Positions 1-4,709 of a DNA stretch of 5,681 nt are shown here, one piece after another (the first letter of the stretch is position 1; each line of letters starts with the position of its first letter). The stretch is taken from positions 1 through 5,681 of the forward strand of contig CAMFLD010000201.1 of assembly GCA_945957245.1 (NCBI GenBank). Reading direction: 5' to 3'. A model generated the notes under the pieces. The model did not search any database. It was not told the origin of the DNA and worked only from the letters and a program-made list of their open reading frames with translations. Origin of the DNA: an uncultured Flavobacterium sp. GTDB taxonomy: Bacteria; Bacteroidota; Bacteroidia; Flavobacteriales; Flavobacteriaceae. Both the position numbers and the translations under genes were made by a program.

Positions 1-13
1 CTATTCTTGCCAT
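1..13 (-). CDS. rpsM: 30S ribosomal protein S13 (uS13), 5' end only
   Basis: Only the first four codons and one further base are inside the window, reading M-A-R-I from ATG at 13-11. Three things support S13: the MARI start typical of bacterial S13, the position directly after rpmJ (the usual rpmJ-rpsM order), and a gap of only 2 nt from the rpmJ stop codon. S13 sits in the head of the small subunit and contacts the P-site tRNA and large-subunit bridges. An AAGGA lies 5 nt before the ATG (23-19), but it falls in the conserved Gln-Gly end of rpmJ and may be coincidental. With so little sequence, the call rests mostly on gene order. Confidence 0.8.
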
Positions 14-15
14 AA

Positions 16-132
16 TTATCCTTGTCTTTGTTTAAATCTAGGATTCTTTTTGTTGATTACGTATAATCTGCCTTTTCTGCGCACAATAATGCACTCGGCA
101 CTTCTTTTCTTAACTGATGCTCTTACTTTCAT
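16..132 (-). CDS. rpmJ: 50S ribosomal protein L36 (bL36), zinc-free type
   Basis: This 38-residue gene was read directly from the minus strand: it starts MKVRASVKKRSAEC, ends NPRFKQRQG and stops with TAA. Length and both termini match bacterial L36, a small late-assembly protein of the large subunit that binds 23S rRNA. The zinc-binding form has Cys at about 11, 14 and 27 and His near 33. Here only Cys14 remains, with Ser11, Asn27 and Phe33 at the other places, so this is the C-minus form that cannot hold zinc. It lies between infA and rpsM, 2 nt before rpsM. The sequence before the ATG is A-rich with no Shine-Dalgarno, and a long imperfect hairpin made of 7-bp repeats ends about 6 nt upstream, which might affect its translation. 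Confidence 0.96.
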   Translation of the reverse strand: MKVRASVKKRSAECIIVRRKGRLYVINKKNPRFKQRQG

Positions 133-221
133 TTTTTTCAGCTTTTAGCTTTCAGCATTTAGCTGTTAGCTGTTAACACGTATTGGCTAACCACTAATAG
201 CTAATTGCTAATAGCTTATTA
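133..221 (-). repeat. Array of degenerate 7-bp repeats forming an imperfect inverted repeat
   Basis: The infA-rpmJ gap consists almost entirely of ten 7-bp units. On the plus strand, five units of the type YAGCWKT run from 139 to 173 (CAGCTTT, TAGCTTT, CAGCATT, TAGCTGT, TAGCTGT). After a short spacer, five units of roughly opposite orientation run from 185 to 219 (GGCTAAC, CACTAAT, AGCTAAT, TGCTAAT, AGCTTAT). Aligning 138-170 with 186-218 in antiparallel gives pairing at about 24 of 33 positions, including a 6-bp perfect stem (165-170 with 186-191). One edge overlaps the infA stop and supplies a second in-frame TAA (218-216). No Bacteroidota -7 motif (TAnnTTTG) is seen here and the hairpin is not followed by a U run, so it does not look like a promoter or an intrinsic terminator. 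Confidence 0.85.
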
Positions 222-434
222 ATATCTATAAGTAATTCTTGCTTTTGACAAATCGTAAGGACTCATTTCCAGTTTTACTTTGTCACCAGGTAACAACTTG
301 ATGTAATGCATACGCATTTTTCCTGAAATATGAGCAATTACAACATGCCCGTTTTCTAATTCAACTCGGAACATAGCATTTGATAATGCTTCAATAATTG
401 ATCCGTCTTGTTCTATTGCTGATTGTTTTGCCAT
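219..434 (-). CDS. infA: Translation initiation factor IF-1
   Basis: This 71-residue protein is a single S1-type OB-fold, the usual size for bacterial IF-1. Recognisable family blocks are AKQSAIEQDGSI (2-13), FRVELENGHVVIAHISGKMR (22-41) and LLPGDKVKLEMSPYDLSKARI (47-67, the conserved GD-V-E-SPYDL--ARI region). IF-1 binds the small-subunit A site with IF-2 and IF-3 during initiation. The ATG is 5 nt after the secY stop codon and the context is AT-rich without a Shine-Dalgarno. Many bacteria carry adk and/or map between secY and infA; neither is present here. The stop is a tandem in-frame TAA TAA (221-216), the second lying within the downstream repeat array. The product is cytosolic and expected to be essential. 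Confidence 0.97.
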   Translation of the reverse strand: MAKQSAIEQDGSIIEALSNAMFRVELENGHVVIAHISGKMRMHYIKLLPGDKVKLEMSPYDLSKARITYRY

Positions 435-439
435 AAAAA

Positions 440-1774
440 TTAAGCTACTGCTTTTCTATTTTTACCACTTTTCATCAATCCATCATAGTGTCTATTCAAT
501 AAATAAGAATTTATCTGTTGAATAGTATCGATAGCTACACCAACCATAATGATCAATGAAGTACCGCCATAGAACATTGCCCATGATTGTTGAACACCAA
601 GACCTACAATAATAGCTGGGAACACAGCAATCAAAGCAAGGAATAATGCTCCAGGGAATGTTATCAAAGACATGATTCTATCTAAGAAATCCGCAGTTTC
701 AACTCCGGGTTTAACTCCGGGGATGAATCCACCACTTCTTTTCAAATCATCAGCCATTTTATTTGTAGGAACAGTAATTGCCGTATAAAAGAATGTAAAA
801 ATTACAATCAATGAAGCAAAAACCACACAATACCATAAACCAAACATATTACTGAAAGTGCTTGCAATAGATTGCGAAGTTTCAGATTTTGAGAGGTTTG
901 CCAAGGCTGCCGGTATAAACATAATTGCCTGAGCAAAAATGATTGGCATAACTCCCGCAGAGTTTAGTTTTAATGGAATCCATTGACGGTTTCCATCTTG
1001 TTCAAACTCTCCGGAAACGGTCCTTCTTGCATATTGTACCGGAATTTTTCTAACAGCCATAACTAAAAGTACACAAGCAATAATTACCAATAACCAAACA
1101 ATAATTTCGAGTACTAACAACATAGGCCCACCATTATTATTGGTAACTTTAGATGTAAACTCCTGCAATAATGCTTGCGGTAATCTGGCCAAAATACCCA
1201 CCATAATCAATAGTGAAATACCATTACCGATACCTTTATCTGTAATTTTCTCTCCTAACCACATAGCAAAAATAGTTCCTGTTGTAAGGATAAGAACAGA
1301 CGAGAATAGGAATGCAAACGAATCAAATCCTAAAAGGAAAGCACTTTGCGGCAAAGTTCTGAAAAGGTTATAGATATAACCAGGGCCTTGAACCAAAGTA
1401 ATTGCAATTGTCAACCATCTTGTAATCTGGTTTAACTTTTTTCTTCCACTCTCTCCGTCTTTTTGCAATTTTTGCAAATAAGGAATAGCTATACCCATTA
1501 ACTGAACAACGATTGAAGCAGAAATGTATGGCATGATACCTAATGCAAATACTGATGCTTTAGAGAAAGCTCCACCGGTAAACATGTCTAGGATTGATCC
1601 TAAACCTTTGTCTGTCTGACCGGCTAAACTATGCAATTGAGTAGCATCAATACCAGGTAGGGTTACGTGCGCACCAAATCTGTAAACTAATAATAGCCCT
1701 AGTGTAACCAGGATTCTATTTTTTAGTTCTTCTATTTTCCAAACATTCAAAAATGATTCAAAAAATTTCTTCAT
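440..1774 (-). CDS. secY: Preprotein translocase subunit SecY
   Basis: SecY is the channel-forming subunit of the SecYEG translocon in the inner membrane. It passes unfolded proteins outward with SecA and opens sideways for membrane proteins. At 444 residues it is standard length and fits ten membrane segments: the first at about 20-39, and others near 73-95, 119-136, 151-173, 183-200, 217-241, 271-292, 311-334, 368-391 and 398-415. The plug region is about 59-82 (GSILDMFTGGAF, then the TM2 start ALGIMPYISASI). Cytosolic loop C4 carries RKIPVQYARR (242-251) and loop C5 carries RSGGFIPGVKPG (346-357), both conserved sites for SecA and ribosome contact. The C-terminus is short and basic. It lies 11 nt after rplO and 5 nt before infA, the classic location at the end of spc. 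The membrane boundaries were estimated by eye. Confidence 0.98.
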   Translation of the reverse strand: MKKFFESFLNVWKIEELKNRILVTLGLLLVYRFGAHVTLPGIDATQLHSLAGQTDKGLGSILDMFTGGAFSKASVFALGIMPYISASIVVQLMGIAIPYLQKLQKDGESGRKKLNQITRWLTIAITLVQGPGYIYNLFRTLPQSAFLLGFDSFAFLFSSVLILTTGTIFAMWLGEKITDKGIGNGISLLIMVGILARLPQALLQEFTSKVTNNNGGPMLLVLEIIVWLLVIIACVLLVMAVRKIPVQYARRTVSGEFEQDGNRQWIPLKLNSAGVMPIIFAQAIMFIPAALANLSKSETSQSIASTFSNMFGLWYCVVFASLIVIFTFFYTAITVPTNKMADDLKRSGGFIPGVKPGVETADFLDRIMSLITFPGALFLALIAVFPAIIVGLGVQQSWAMFYGGTSLIIMVGVAIDTIQQINSYLLNRHYDGLMKSGKNRKAVA

Positions 1775-1785
1775 TGTTCTTATGA

Positions 1786-2238
1786 TTATAGTTCTACAGC
1801 TTCTCCACCAGCAGCTTCAATTGCAGCTTTAGCAGTAGCAGTAAATTTGTGTGCAGATACTTTTAATTTAGCTTTTAATTCTCCTCTACCTAAGATTTTA
1901 ACGACTTCATTTTTAGTTGCCAAACGGTTTTCAACCAATACTGTAAAATCTACTGTATCAGTAACAATTCCATTATCAACCAATAATTGAAGCGCATCAA
2001 GATTTACTCCTTGGTATTCTACACGATTAACGTTTTTGAAACCAAACTTAGGCACACGTCTTTGAAGTGGCATCTGACCTCCTTCAAATCCAATCTTTTT
2101 AGAATAACCAGAACGAGACTTAGCTCCTTTGTGTCCTCTTGCGGAAGTACCACCTTTACCAGAACCTTCTCCTCTACCTAATCTTTTATTTTGATTATGT
2201 GTCGAACCTTCAGCAGGTTGTAAGTTACTTAAATTCAT
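1786..2238 (-). CDS. rplO: 50S ribosomal protein L15 (uL15)
   Basis: This 150-residue protein has normal L15 length. The N-terminus (MNLSNLQPAEGSTH) leads into the long Gly/Arg/Lys-rich extension RLGRGEGSGKGGTSARGHKG (19-38), which threads into 23S rRNA in known ribosome structures. GFEGGQMPLQRRVPKFGF (50-67) is the family hallmark. The C-terminal globular part includes VKILGRGELKAKLKVSAHKF (113-132) and ends in an Ala/Gly/Glu-rich segment. L15 is a mid-to-late assembly protein of the large subunit. The gene lies 11 nt after rpmD and 11 nt before secY, with no Shine-Dalgarno before the ATG. No residues look anomalous. Confidence 0.97.
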   Translation of the reverse strand: MNLSNLQPAEGSTHNQNKRLGRGEGSGKGGTSARGHKGAKSRSGYSKKIGFEGGQMPLQRRVPKFGFKNVNRVEYQGVNLDALQLLVDNGIVTDTVDFTVLVENRLATKNEVVKILGRGELKAKLKVSAHKFTATAKAAIEAAGGEAVEL

Positions 2239-2249
2239 AACTATGATTG

Positions 2250-2432
2250 TTATTTAACTTCCTCTACGGAAACTAAGTGTTTAACTTTATTTATCATTCC
2301 AAGGATAGCAGGGTTTGAATCATGCTCTACAACTTGGCCCATTTTACGAAGACCCAAAGCCTCTAAACCTCTCTTTTGTGTAAGAGGGCAGTTGATTTTG
2401 CTTCTAACTTGTTTTACTAATAATTTTGCCAT
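2250..2432 (-). CDS. rpmD: 50S ribosomal protein L30 (uL30)
   Basis: This 60-residue protein is the usual size of bacterial L30. The pattern is a short beta strand (KLLVKQVRSKI), the loop CPLTQKRGLEALGLRKMGQ (15-33, with the conserved Q-K-LGL-K), the segment VVEHDSNPAILGMINKVKHLV (34-54), and a Val/Glu-rich end. It binds 23S rRNA at the periphery of the large subunit. It lies between rpsE and rplO, as in other spc operons; some bacteria lack this gene, so its presence is informative. It is one of few genes here with a Shine-Dalgarno-like stretch (AAGGA at 2441-2437, 4 nt before the ATG), unlike its neighbours. Confidence 0.96.
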   Translation of the reverse strand: MAKLLVKQVRSKINCPLTQKRGLEALGLRKMGQVVEHDSNPAILGMINKVKHLVSVEEVK

Positions 2433-2436
2433 GATT

Positions 2437-2441
2437 TCCTT
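2437..2441 (-). promoter_or_regulatory. Shine-Dalgarno-like AAGGA before rpmD
   Basis: Reading the minus strand, AAGGA is followed by four bases (AATC) and then the rpmD ATG at 2432. Almost every other gene in the window has only an AT-rich upstream sequence, as expected for Bacteroidota, where initiation rarely relies on Shine-Dalgarno pairing. The match is short and closer to the start than usual, so it may be chance. Confidence 0.3.
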
Positions 2442-2444
2442 GAA

Positions 2445-2969
2445 TTAACCTTTAAATACTTTCTCTAAAGAAATACCTCTTTGTTTTGCAACAGTAGCGG
2501 CACTTCTCATTTGTAATAATGCATCGAAAGTTGCTTTTACTACGTTGTGAGGGTTTGATGAACCTTGAGATTTAGATAATACATCGTGAATACCTACTGA
2601 CTCAAGAACCGCACGTACAGCTCCACCAGCAATTACTCCGGTACCATGAGATGCAGGCATTAAATATACTGCAGCTCCACCAAACTTACCTTTTTGTTCG
2701 TGTGGTACTGATTGTCCACTCAAAGGAATTCTAACTAAGTTTTTCTTTGCATCTTCTACCGCTTTAGCGATTGCTTCAGAAACGTCTTTAGATTTTCCTA
2801 ATCCGTGACCCACAACACCATTTTCATCACCTACAACAACAATGGCAGAAAAACCGAACGCTCTTCCTCCTTTTGTTACTTTGGTAACACGATTTACACT
2901 AACCAGACGATCTTTTAATTCAAGTCCGCTAGGTTTTACTATTTCTACGTTTTTGTATCCGTTATACAT
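2445..2969 (-). CDS. rpsE: 30S ribosomal protein S5 (uS5)
   Basis: This 174-residue S5 has the double-stranded-RNA-binding-like N domain (about 15-80) and the S5 C-terminal domain (about 95-160). Seen motifs are the loop VNRVTKVTKGGRAFGFSAIV (25-44), VVGHGLGKSKDVSEAIAKA (52-70) and the signature LMPASHGTGVIAGGAVRAVL (103-122). S5 lies at the mRNA entry side of the small subunit and affects decoding fidelity and helicase activity. The 25-44 loop is where spectinomycin-resistance changes occur in other bacteria; here it looks like the ordinary sequence with no deletion, so no S5-based resistance is suggested. The N-terminus MYNGYKNVEIVKP resembles flavobacterial S5. It lies 6 nt after rplR and 12 nt before rpmD. 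Confidence 0.97.
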   Translation of the reverse strand: MYNGYKNVEIVKPSGLELKDRLVSVNRVTKVTKGGRAFGFSAIVVVGDENGVVGHGLGKSKDVSEAIAKAVEDAKKNLVRIPLSGQSVPHEQKGKFGGAAVYLMPASHGTGVIAGGAVRAVLESVGIHDVLSKSQGSSNPHNVVKATFDALLQMRSAATVAKQRGISLEKVFKG

Positions 2970-2975
2970 AATTTC

Positions 2976-3329
2976 TTAGAATTTAAGCCCAGCCGCTCTT
3001 GCGCCTTCTGCTAATGATTTAATACGTCCGTGGTATAAATAACCTCCTCTGTCGAAAGTTACTTCTGTTATTCCAGCTTTTGCAGCTTTTTCAGCGATCA
3101 GTTTTCCAACTGCTGCAGCTACTTCAATGCTTGTCCCTTTTACATCTGCTCCTTTATCTCTTGATGAAGCAGCCAATAAAGTAACTCCATTCACATCATC
3201 AATAAGTTGTGTATAGATTTCTTTATTACTTCTAAATACAGATAATCTTGGTCTTGCAGCAGTTCCGCTTACAATCTTTCTGATTCTGTATTGTATTCTT
3301 TGTCTTCTTTCAGATTTTGTTAATGACAT
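2976..3329 (-). CDS. rplR: 50S ribosomal protein L18 (uL18)
   Basis: This 117-residue protein has the normal length for L18, which binds 5S rRNA with L5 and helps install the 5S particle in the central protuberance. Evidence is the basic N-terminus (KSERRQRIQYRIRKI, 5-19), the segment RPRLSVFRSNKEIYTQLIDD (26-45), and the highly conserved end FDRGGYLYHGRIKSLAEGAR (92-111) followed by AAGLKF. Its 5S partner L5 (rplE) is upstream in the same operon. Spacing is 11 nt from rplF and 6 nt to rpsE. The sequence before the ATG is A-rich with no Shine-Dalgarno. Confidence 0.97.
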   Translation of the reverse strand: MSLTKSERRQRIQYRIRKIVSGTAARPRLSVFRSNKEIYTQLIDDVNGVTLLAASSRDKGADVKGTSIEVAAAVGKLIAEKAAKAGITEVTFDRGGYLYHGRIKSLAEGARAAGLKF

Positions 3330-3340
3330 AATGCTAATTT

Positions 3341-3883
3341 TTAAGCTGATTTACCTGCTTTTCTTCTTAATACTTCACCAACAAACTTAACTCCTTTACC
3401 TTTGTAAGGCTCTGGTTTACGGAAACCTCTGATTTTCGCAGAAATTAAACCTAAAAGTTGTTTATCATGTGACGTTAATTTCACAATTGGGTTTTTACCT
3501 TTTTCTGAAATTGTCTCCAACTTAACTTCCGGAGCTAATTCCATAACGATATTGTGAGAGAAACCTAAAGCTAAATCTAGTTTTTGACCTTGGTTAGAAG
3601 CTCTGTAACCTACTCCAACCAATTCTAATTCTTTAGTGAATCCTTCAGATACCCCAACCACCATATTGTTGATTAACGCTCTGTATAATCCGTGTTTTGC
3701 TCTATATTCTTTACTATCAGAAGATCTCTCAACAGTGATTTGACCTTCTTCAACTTTTACTGTTACATCTGCGTAATCTTGTGAAAGTTGACCTAATTTT
3801 CCTTTTACAGTAACTGTAGTATCGTTTACTTCAACAGTTACACCTGCAGGAATCGAAATTGGGTTTTTACCTATTCTTGACAT
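3341..3883 (-). CDS. rplF: 50S ribosomal protein L6 (uL6)
   Basis: This 180-residue L6 is close to the usual length. Two tandem alpha/beta repeats are expected (about 1-82 and 83-180). The start MSRIGKNPISIPAGV, the middle HGLYRALINNMVVGVSEGF (64-82), GVGYRA (90-95) and the signature IRGFRKPEPYKGKGVKF (151-167) are diagnostic. L6 binds domain VI of 23S rRNA near the sarcin-ricin loop and the factor-binding site, and it is needed late in large-subunit assembly. It follows rpsH by 13 nt and precedes rplR by 11 nt. Nothing unusual is seen in length or motifs. Confidence 0.98.
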   Translation of the reverse strand: MSRIGKNPISIPAGVTVEVNDTTVTVKGKLGQLSQDYADVTVKVEEGQITVERSSDSKEYRAKHGLYRALINNMVVGVSEGFTKELELVGVGYRASNQGQKLDLALGFSHNIVMELAPEVKLETISEKGKNPIVKLTSHDKQLLGLISAKIRGFRKPEPYKGKGVKFVGEVLRRKAGKSA

Positions 3884-3896
3884 GTTTAACTGATTT

Positions 3897-4295
3897 TTAG
3901 TATACGTAACAAATTACTTCTCCACCAACATTTAATTGCTTAGCTTGTTTTCCGGTCATTAAACCTTTAGAAGTGGAAACAATAGCAATTCCTAAACCGT
4001 TAAGGATTCTAGGTAATTTTGAAGCACCTGCGTACTTACGTAAACCTGGTTTACTAATTCTTTGGATATCTTTAATTACAGAGTCTTTAGTATCTTTATC
4101 ATACTTAAGAGCGATTTTGATGGTACCCTGAACGGTAGTATCATCAAACTTGTAACTTAAAATATACCCCTGATCGAATAAAATTTTTGTGATTTCTTTT
4201 TTTAGATTAGATGCTGGGATCTCAACCACTTTGTGGTTAGCTCTCACTGCATTTCTAATTCTAGTCAGAAAATCTGCAATAGGATCTGTATACAT
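3897..4295 (-). CDS. rpsH: 30S ribosomal protein S8 (uS8)
   Basis: This 132-residue S8 has normal length. The start MYTDPIADFLTRIRNA is canonical and fixes the ATG at 4295. The C-terminal RNA-binding domain carries RISKPGLRKY (79-88) and the signature LNGLGIAIVSTSKGLMT (98-114). S8 is a primary binder of 16S rRNA helix 21 and organises the small-subunit platform. In E. coli it also represses the spc operon by binding its mRNA near rplE. I cannot see an equivalent site here, but this gene is preceded by the longest noncoding gap of the window, with a promoter candidate and a stem-loop, so its expression and that of downstream genes may be partly uncoupled from rpsN. Confidence 0.98.
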   Translation of the reverse strand: MYTDPIADFLTRIRNAVRANHKVVEIPASNLKKEITKILFDQGYILSYKFDDTTVQGTIKIALKYDKDTKDSVIKDIQRISKPGLRKYAGASKLPRILNGLGIAIVSTSKGLMTGKQAKQLNVGGEVICYVY

Positions 4296-4368
4296 ATTTA
4301 TAAAATTGCGGCAACGGTTTTCAAAAGAACTATTCTCCTGAACCTGAAGCCATTAAACTCTAATTTAA

Positions 4369-4423
4369 AGCAGATAATTGCACGGTTACCGGCAAAAATC
4401 CGGCAAATGTACAATTATCTGCT
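4369..4423 (-). repeat. Perfect 12-bp inverted repeat in the rpsN-rpsH gap
   Basis: AGCAGATAATTG (4369-4380) and CAATTATCTGCT (4412-4423) are exact reverse complements separated by 31 bp. In a transcript reading through from rpsN they could form a 12-bp AU-rich stem. The loop contains an imperfect tandem 11-bp repeat (4389-4399 and 4400-4410, 9 of 11 identical), whose two CCGG cores could pair as an inner hairpin. It also holds a 9-bp palindrome CGGTTACCG (4383-4391). The stem is followed on the minus strand by TTTAAATT, a weak U stretch, so a strong intrinsic terminator is not supported. One arm lies between the -33 and -7 elements of the predicted promoter. Confidence 0.8.
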
Positions 4424-4433
4424 GAAATACCAA
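4404..4433 (-). promoter_or_regulatory. Predicted Bacteroidota-type promoter upstream of rpsH
   Basis: On the minus strand TTG (4433-4431) is followed, after exactly 19 nt, by TACATTTG (4411-4404). This matches the known Bacteroidota primary-sigma consensus of a -33 TTG/TTTG and a -7 TAnnTTTG. Transcription would begin near 4399, giving a leader of roughly 100 nt before the rpsH ATG. It would drive rpsH through secY, infA and rpmJ independently of the upstream genes. It lies wholly in noncoding sequence just after the rpsN stop, in the right orientation and at consensus spacing. In AT-rich DNA such matches also occur by chance, so the position is the main support. Confidence 0.6.
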
Positions 4434-4436
4434 CTA

Positions 4437-4706
4437 TTACCAGCTGGATTTTTTTACTCCTGGAATCAATCCTTGGTTTGCCATTTCACGGAAAGTAACA
4501 CGTGAAATACCGAATTGACGCATATAACCTCTAGGTCTTCCTGTTAATTTGCAACGGTTGTGCATACGAACTGGAGAAGCATTTTTTGGTAATTTTTGTA
4601 GTGCTTCGTAATCTCCGGCCTCTAATAAAGCCTTTCTTTTCTCAGCGTACTTCGCTACCGTTTTAGCTCTTTTAACCTCACGGGCTTTCATTGATTCTTT
4701 AGCCAT
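4437..4706 (-). CDS. rpsN: 30S ribosomal protein S14 (uS14), zinc-free type
   Basis: This 89-residue S14 begins MAKESMKAREVKR and ends GLIPGVKKSSW, the SSW ending being typical. S14 lies in the small-subunit head and is added late in assembly. The core RCKLTGRPRGYMRQFGISRV (51-70) aligns with the zinc-ribbon region of short S14 proteins. Only Cys52 of the four zinc Cys positions remains; the others are Thr55, Ser68 and Thr71, so it is the C-minus form. It has the long-type N-terminal extension, but at 89 residues it is shorter than the 101 of E. coli. It lies 3 nt after rplE, and is followed by the 141-bp gap before rpsH. This is the main copy by location; I cannot tell whether a zinc-binding paralogue exists elsewhere. 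Confidence 0.97.
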   Translation of the reverse strand: MAKESMKAREVKRAKTVAKYAEKRKALLEAGDYEALQKLPKNASPVRMHNRCKLTGRPRGYMRQFGISRVTFREMANQGLIPGVKKSSW

Positions 4707-4709
4707 GTC

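Noticed and set aside
138..218. Intrinsic terminator after infA
   Set aside because: The hairpin has nine mismatched positions and is followed on the transcribed strand by A residues and the rpmJ start, not by U residues.
1267..1275. TATTTTTG (minus strand) resembling a -7 promoter element inside secY
   Set aside because: No TTG at a suitable distance upstream, and it lies within coding sequence of AT-rich composition, where such matches are expected by chance.
1140..1373. Plus-strand ORF of 77 codons
   Set aside because: It lies entirely antisense inside secY, its translation resembles no protein family, and secY is certain on the other strand.
1987..2181. Plus-strand ORF of 64 codons
   Set aside because: Antisense shadow of rplO, with no recognisable domain.
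4296..4343. Alternative TTG-initiated short ORF after AGGAGAA, ending just before rpsH
   Set aside because: The spacing from AGGAGAA is too long, TTG starts are not seen elsewhere in the window, and the eight codons match nothing.
4369..4423. Intrinsic transcription terminator between rpsN and rpsH
   Set aside because: The stem is AT-rich with a 31-nt interval and is followed by TTTAAATT rather than a clear U run. Full termination would also cut an essential operon. A weak attenuator remains possible.
4233..4505. Plus-strand ORF of 90 codons crossing the rpsN-rpsH gap
   Set aside because: It overlaps the ends of two certain genes antisense, has no family motif, and its gap portion is better explained by a promoter and inverted repeat on the minus strand.
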